Source: Nitrospira defluvii (GTDB lineage Bacteria; Nitrospirota; Nitrospiria; Nitrospirales; Nitrospiraceae). From it: a DNA stretch of 5,862 bases. The notes beneath the pieces were generated by a model, which made no database searches, was not told the DNA's origin, and saw nothing but the letters and a program-made list of their open reading frames with translations. A program made the translations under genes and the position numbers. The stretch spans positions 1 to 5,862 of the forward strand of contig JACQHN010000047.1 in assembly GCA_016199015.1 (NCBI GenBank), in the 5' to 3' direction. The stretch's first letter is position 1; each line of letters begins with the position of its first letter. This document shows, one piece after another, positions 5,279 through 5,862 of the stretch.

Positions 5279-5614
5279 ATGAATGCTCATGCGCGACCAA
5301 TGCCGTCTTCCTTCAAACTGCTCCCCGCCTACCTCGATACCGATTCTGTCGCGGAAGCGCTTCGTACCAGCCGTGGACGTCGCATCCTCTGGCTTGAGAT
5401 TCTCGTGAACGATCAACTGGACTGGTCACTCTGGCAGGACCATGCCGACTTTGAGGCCGTCTATCGGAATGCCTGTCGCTGGTACACGCACTATCGTCGC
5501 CTGATCACGTTCTTGTTCGATCGTGCACCGCTCCCGACTGATTCAGGCCCTATCGACTTTCGAGATTATCGGACCTTTGCTGAGGCACTCCAATTTGCCT
5601 ACCATCACCGCTGA
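5279..5614 (+). CDS. Hypothetical protein, 111 residues, upstream partner of a nucleotidyltransferase
   Basis: I do not recognise this family. ATG 5279 lies 2 bases after the cyclophilin stop and has AAGGA (5268-5272) 6 bases upstream, which fits translation in an operon. An internal ATG at 5300 is a weaker alternative. The protein is soluble, with no signal peptide or membrane segment, and rich in aromatic residues, His and Arg. Examples are ILWLEIL (36-42), LDWSLWQDH (47-55), CRWYTHYRRLITFLFDR (66-82) and the C-terminal FAYHHR. An acidic N-terminal helix (about 18-30) leads into the rest. Its end overlaps the start of the following nucleotidyltransferase-fold gene by about 20 bases, so the two are probably co-translated and may interact. 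A role as antitoxin or partner of that protein is possible but unproven; no HEPN R-x4-6-H motif was found. Confidence 0.72.
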   Translation: MNAHARPMPSSFKLLPAYLDTDSVAEALRTSRGRRILWLEILVNDQLDWSLWQDHADFEAVYRNACRWYTHYRRLITFLFDRAPLPTDSGPIDFRDYRTFAEALQFAYHHR

Positions 5615-5862
5615 CCGTCTCATTGCTCTGCTGGAACAGTTCGTCACATCAACAGGTCAACCTATCGATCTGCTCCTGGTCGGTGCCCTTGCGCTGCAAT
5701 GTTATGGCTGTCGTGACCGTTTCACGAATGATGTAGACGGCGAGCTAGCCGGCCCGCTCAACCCGCTCGTCACGTTTCTGGCCAACGAAGGGATACCGGC
5801 TGATCTCACGCAGGATATTTCCGGATGGTCCATCGTGGCCATGCCGCCGGGGTATCGAGACC
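5595..5862 (+). CDS. Nucleotidyltransferase-fold protein, AbiEii/DUF6036-like (partial, runs off right edge)
   Basis: The first 89 residues are visible. LLLVGALALQCYG (26-38) matches the helix-turn G-x-A-L-x-x-Y-G opening of minimal nucleotidyltransferases, and TNDVDGEL (44-51) supplies the D-x-D metal-binding pair (Asp46 and Asp48). A later stretch, ending MPPGYRD (83-89), resembles the conserved region seen in DUF6036-type proteins. These enzymes transfer a nucleotide to protein or RNA targets and are frequent in toxin-antitoxin and phage-defence modules, for example AbiEii and MNT; the specific activity here is unknown. The usual GG of the first motif is GA. The start is taken as TTG 5595, with GAGG at 5582-5585 nine bases upstream; TTG 5577 or GTG 5523 are in-frame alternatives, and the frame is open further upstream. 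It overlaps the previous gene by about 20 bases. Confidence 0.72.
   Translation, partial: MPTITADRLIALLEQFVTSTGQPIDLLLVGALALQCYGCRDRFTNDVDGELAGPLNPLVTFLANEGIPADLTQDISGWSIVAMPPGYRD

Noticed and set aside
4599..5300. 233-residue minus-strand frame across the cyclophilin gene
   Set aside because: It is an antisense shadow of a gene with clear cyclophilin motifs.

Overview
The window reads as a moderately GC-rich Gram-negative chromosome. Class IVa prepilin leaders, a lipoprotein signal, a large TPR lipoprotein and sigma-54-type promoters all fit a diderm. The style of the two pilins recalls Nitrospira-like or deltaproteobacterial genomes, but that is an inference from protein style and not a database result.

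Left half, minus strand (positions 4439 down to 1): in transcription order there is a TPR lipoprotein of about 600 residues, two paralogous type IVa pilins in separate transcription units, and the N-terminal 234 residues of an O-antigen-ligase-like (Wzy_C) membrane protein that runs off the left edge. Each pilin has its own upstream sequence with GG and GC spaced as in a sigma-54 (-24/-12) promoter. The two copies share the -12 half CCTGCTA. Pilin 1 is followed by a good intrinsic terminator. The neighbourhood suggests pilus biogenesis with possible pilin glycosylation: the ligase-like enzyme may be a TfpO/PglL-type oligosaccharyltransferase, and the TPR lipoprotein may be an outer-membrane assembly factor. 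Both roles are inferred.

Middle (4440-4754): a divergent intergenic region of 315 bases holds two near-identical perfect hairpins (8 bp stems, the same TTCC loop, one compensated base pair). They lie among further inverted repeats and look like a repeat element or the remnant end of a mobile element. The first hairpin also has the form of a plus-strand intrinsic terminator.

Right part, plus strand (4755-5862): a cyclophilin-type peptidyl-prolyl isomerase, possibly leaderless, is followed 2 bases later by an unrecognised 111-residue protein. That gene overlaps a nucleotidyltransferase-fold gene which runs off the right edge. The three look co-transcribed, and the last two resemble a two-gene toxin-antitoxin-like or accessory module.

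No tRNA, rRNA, CRISPR array or intact transposase was seen.
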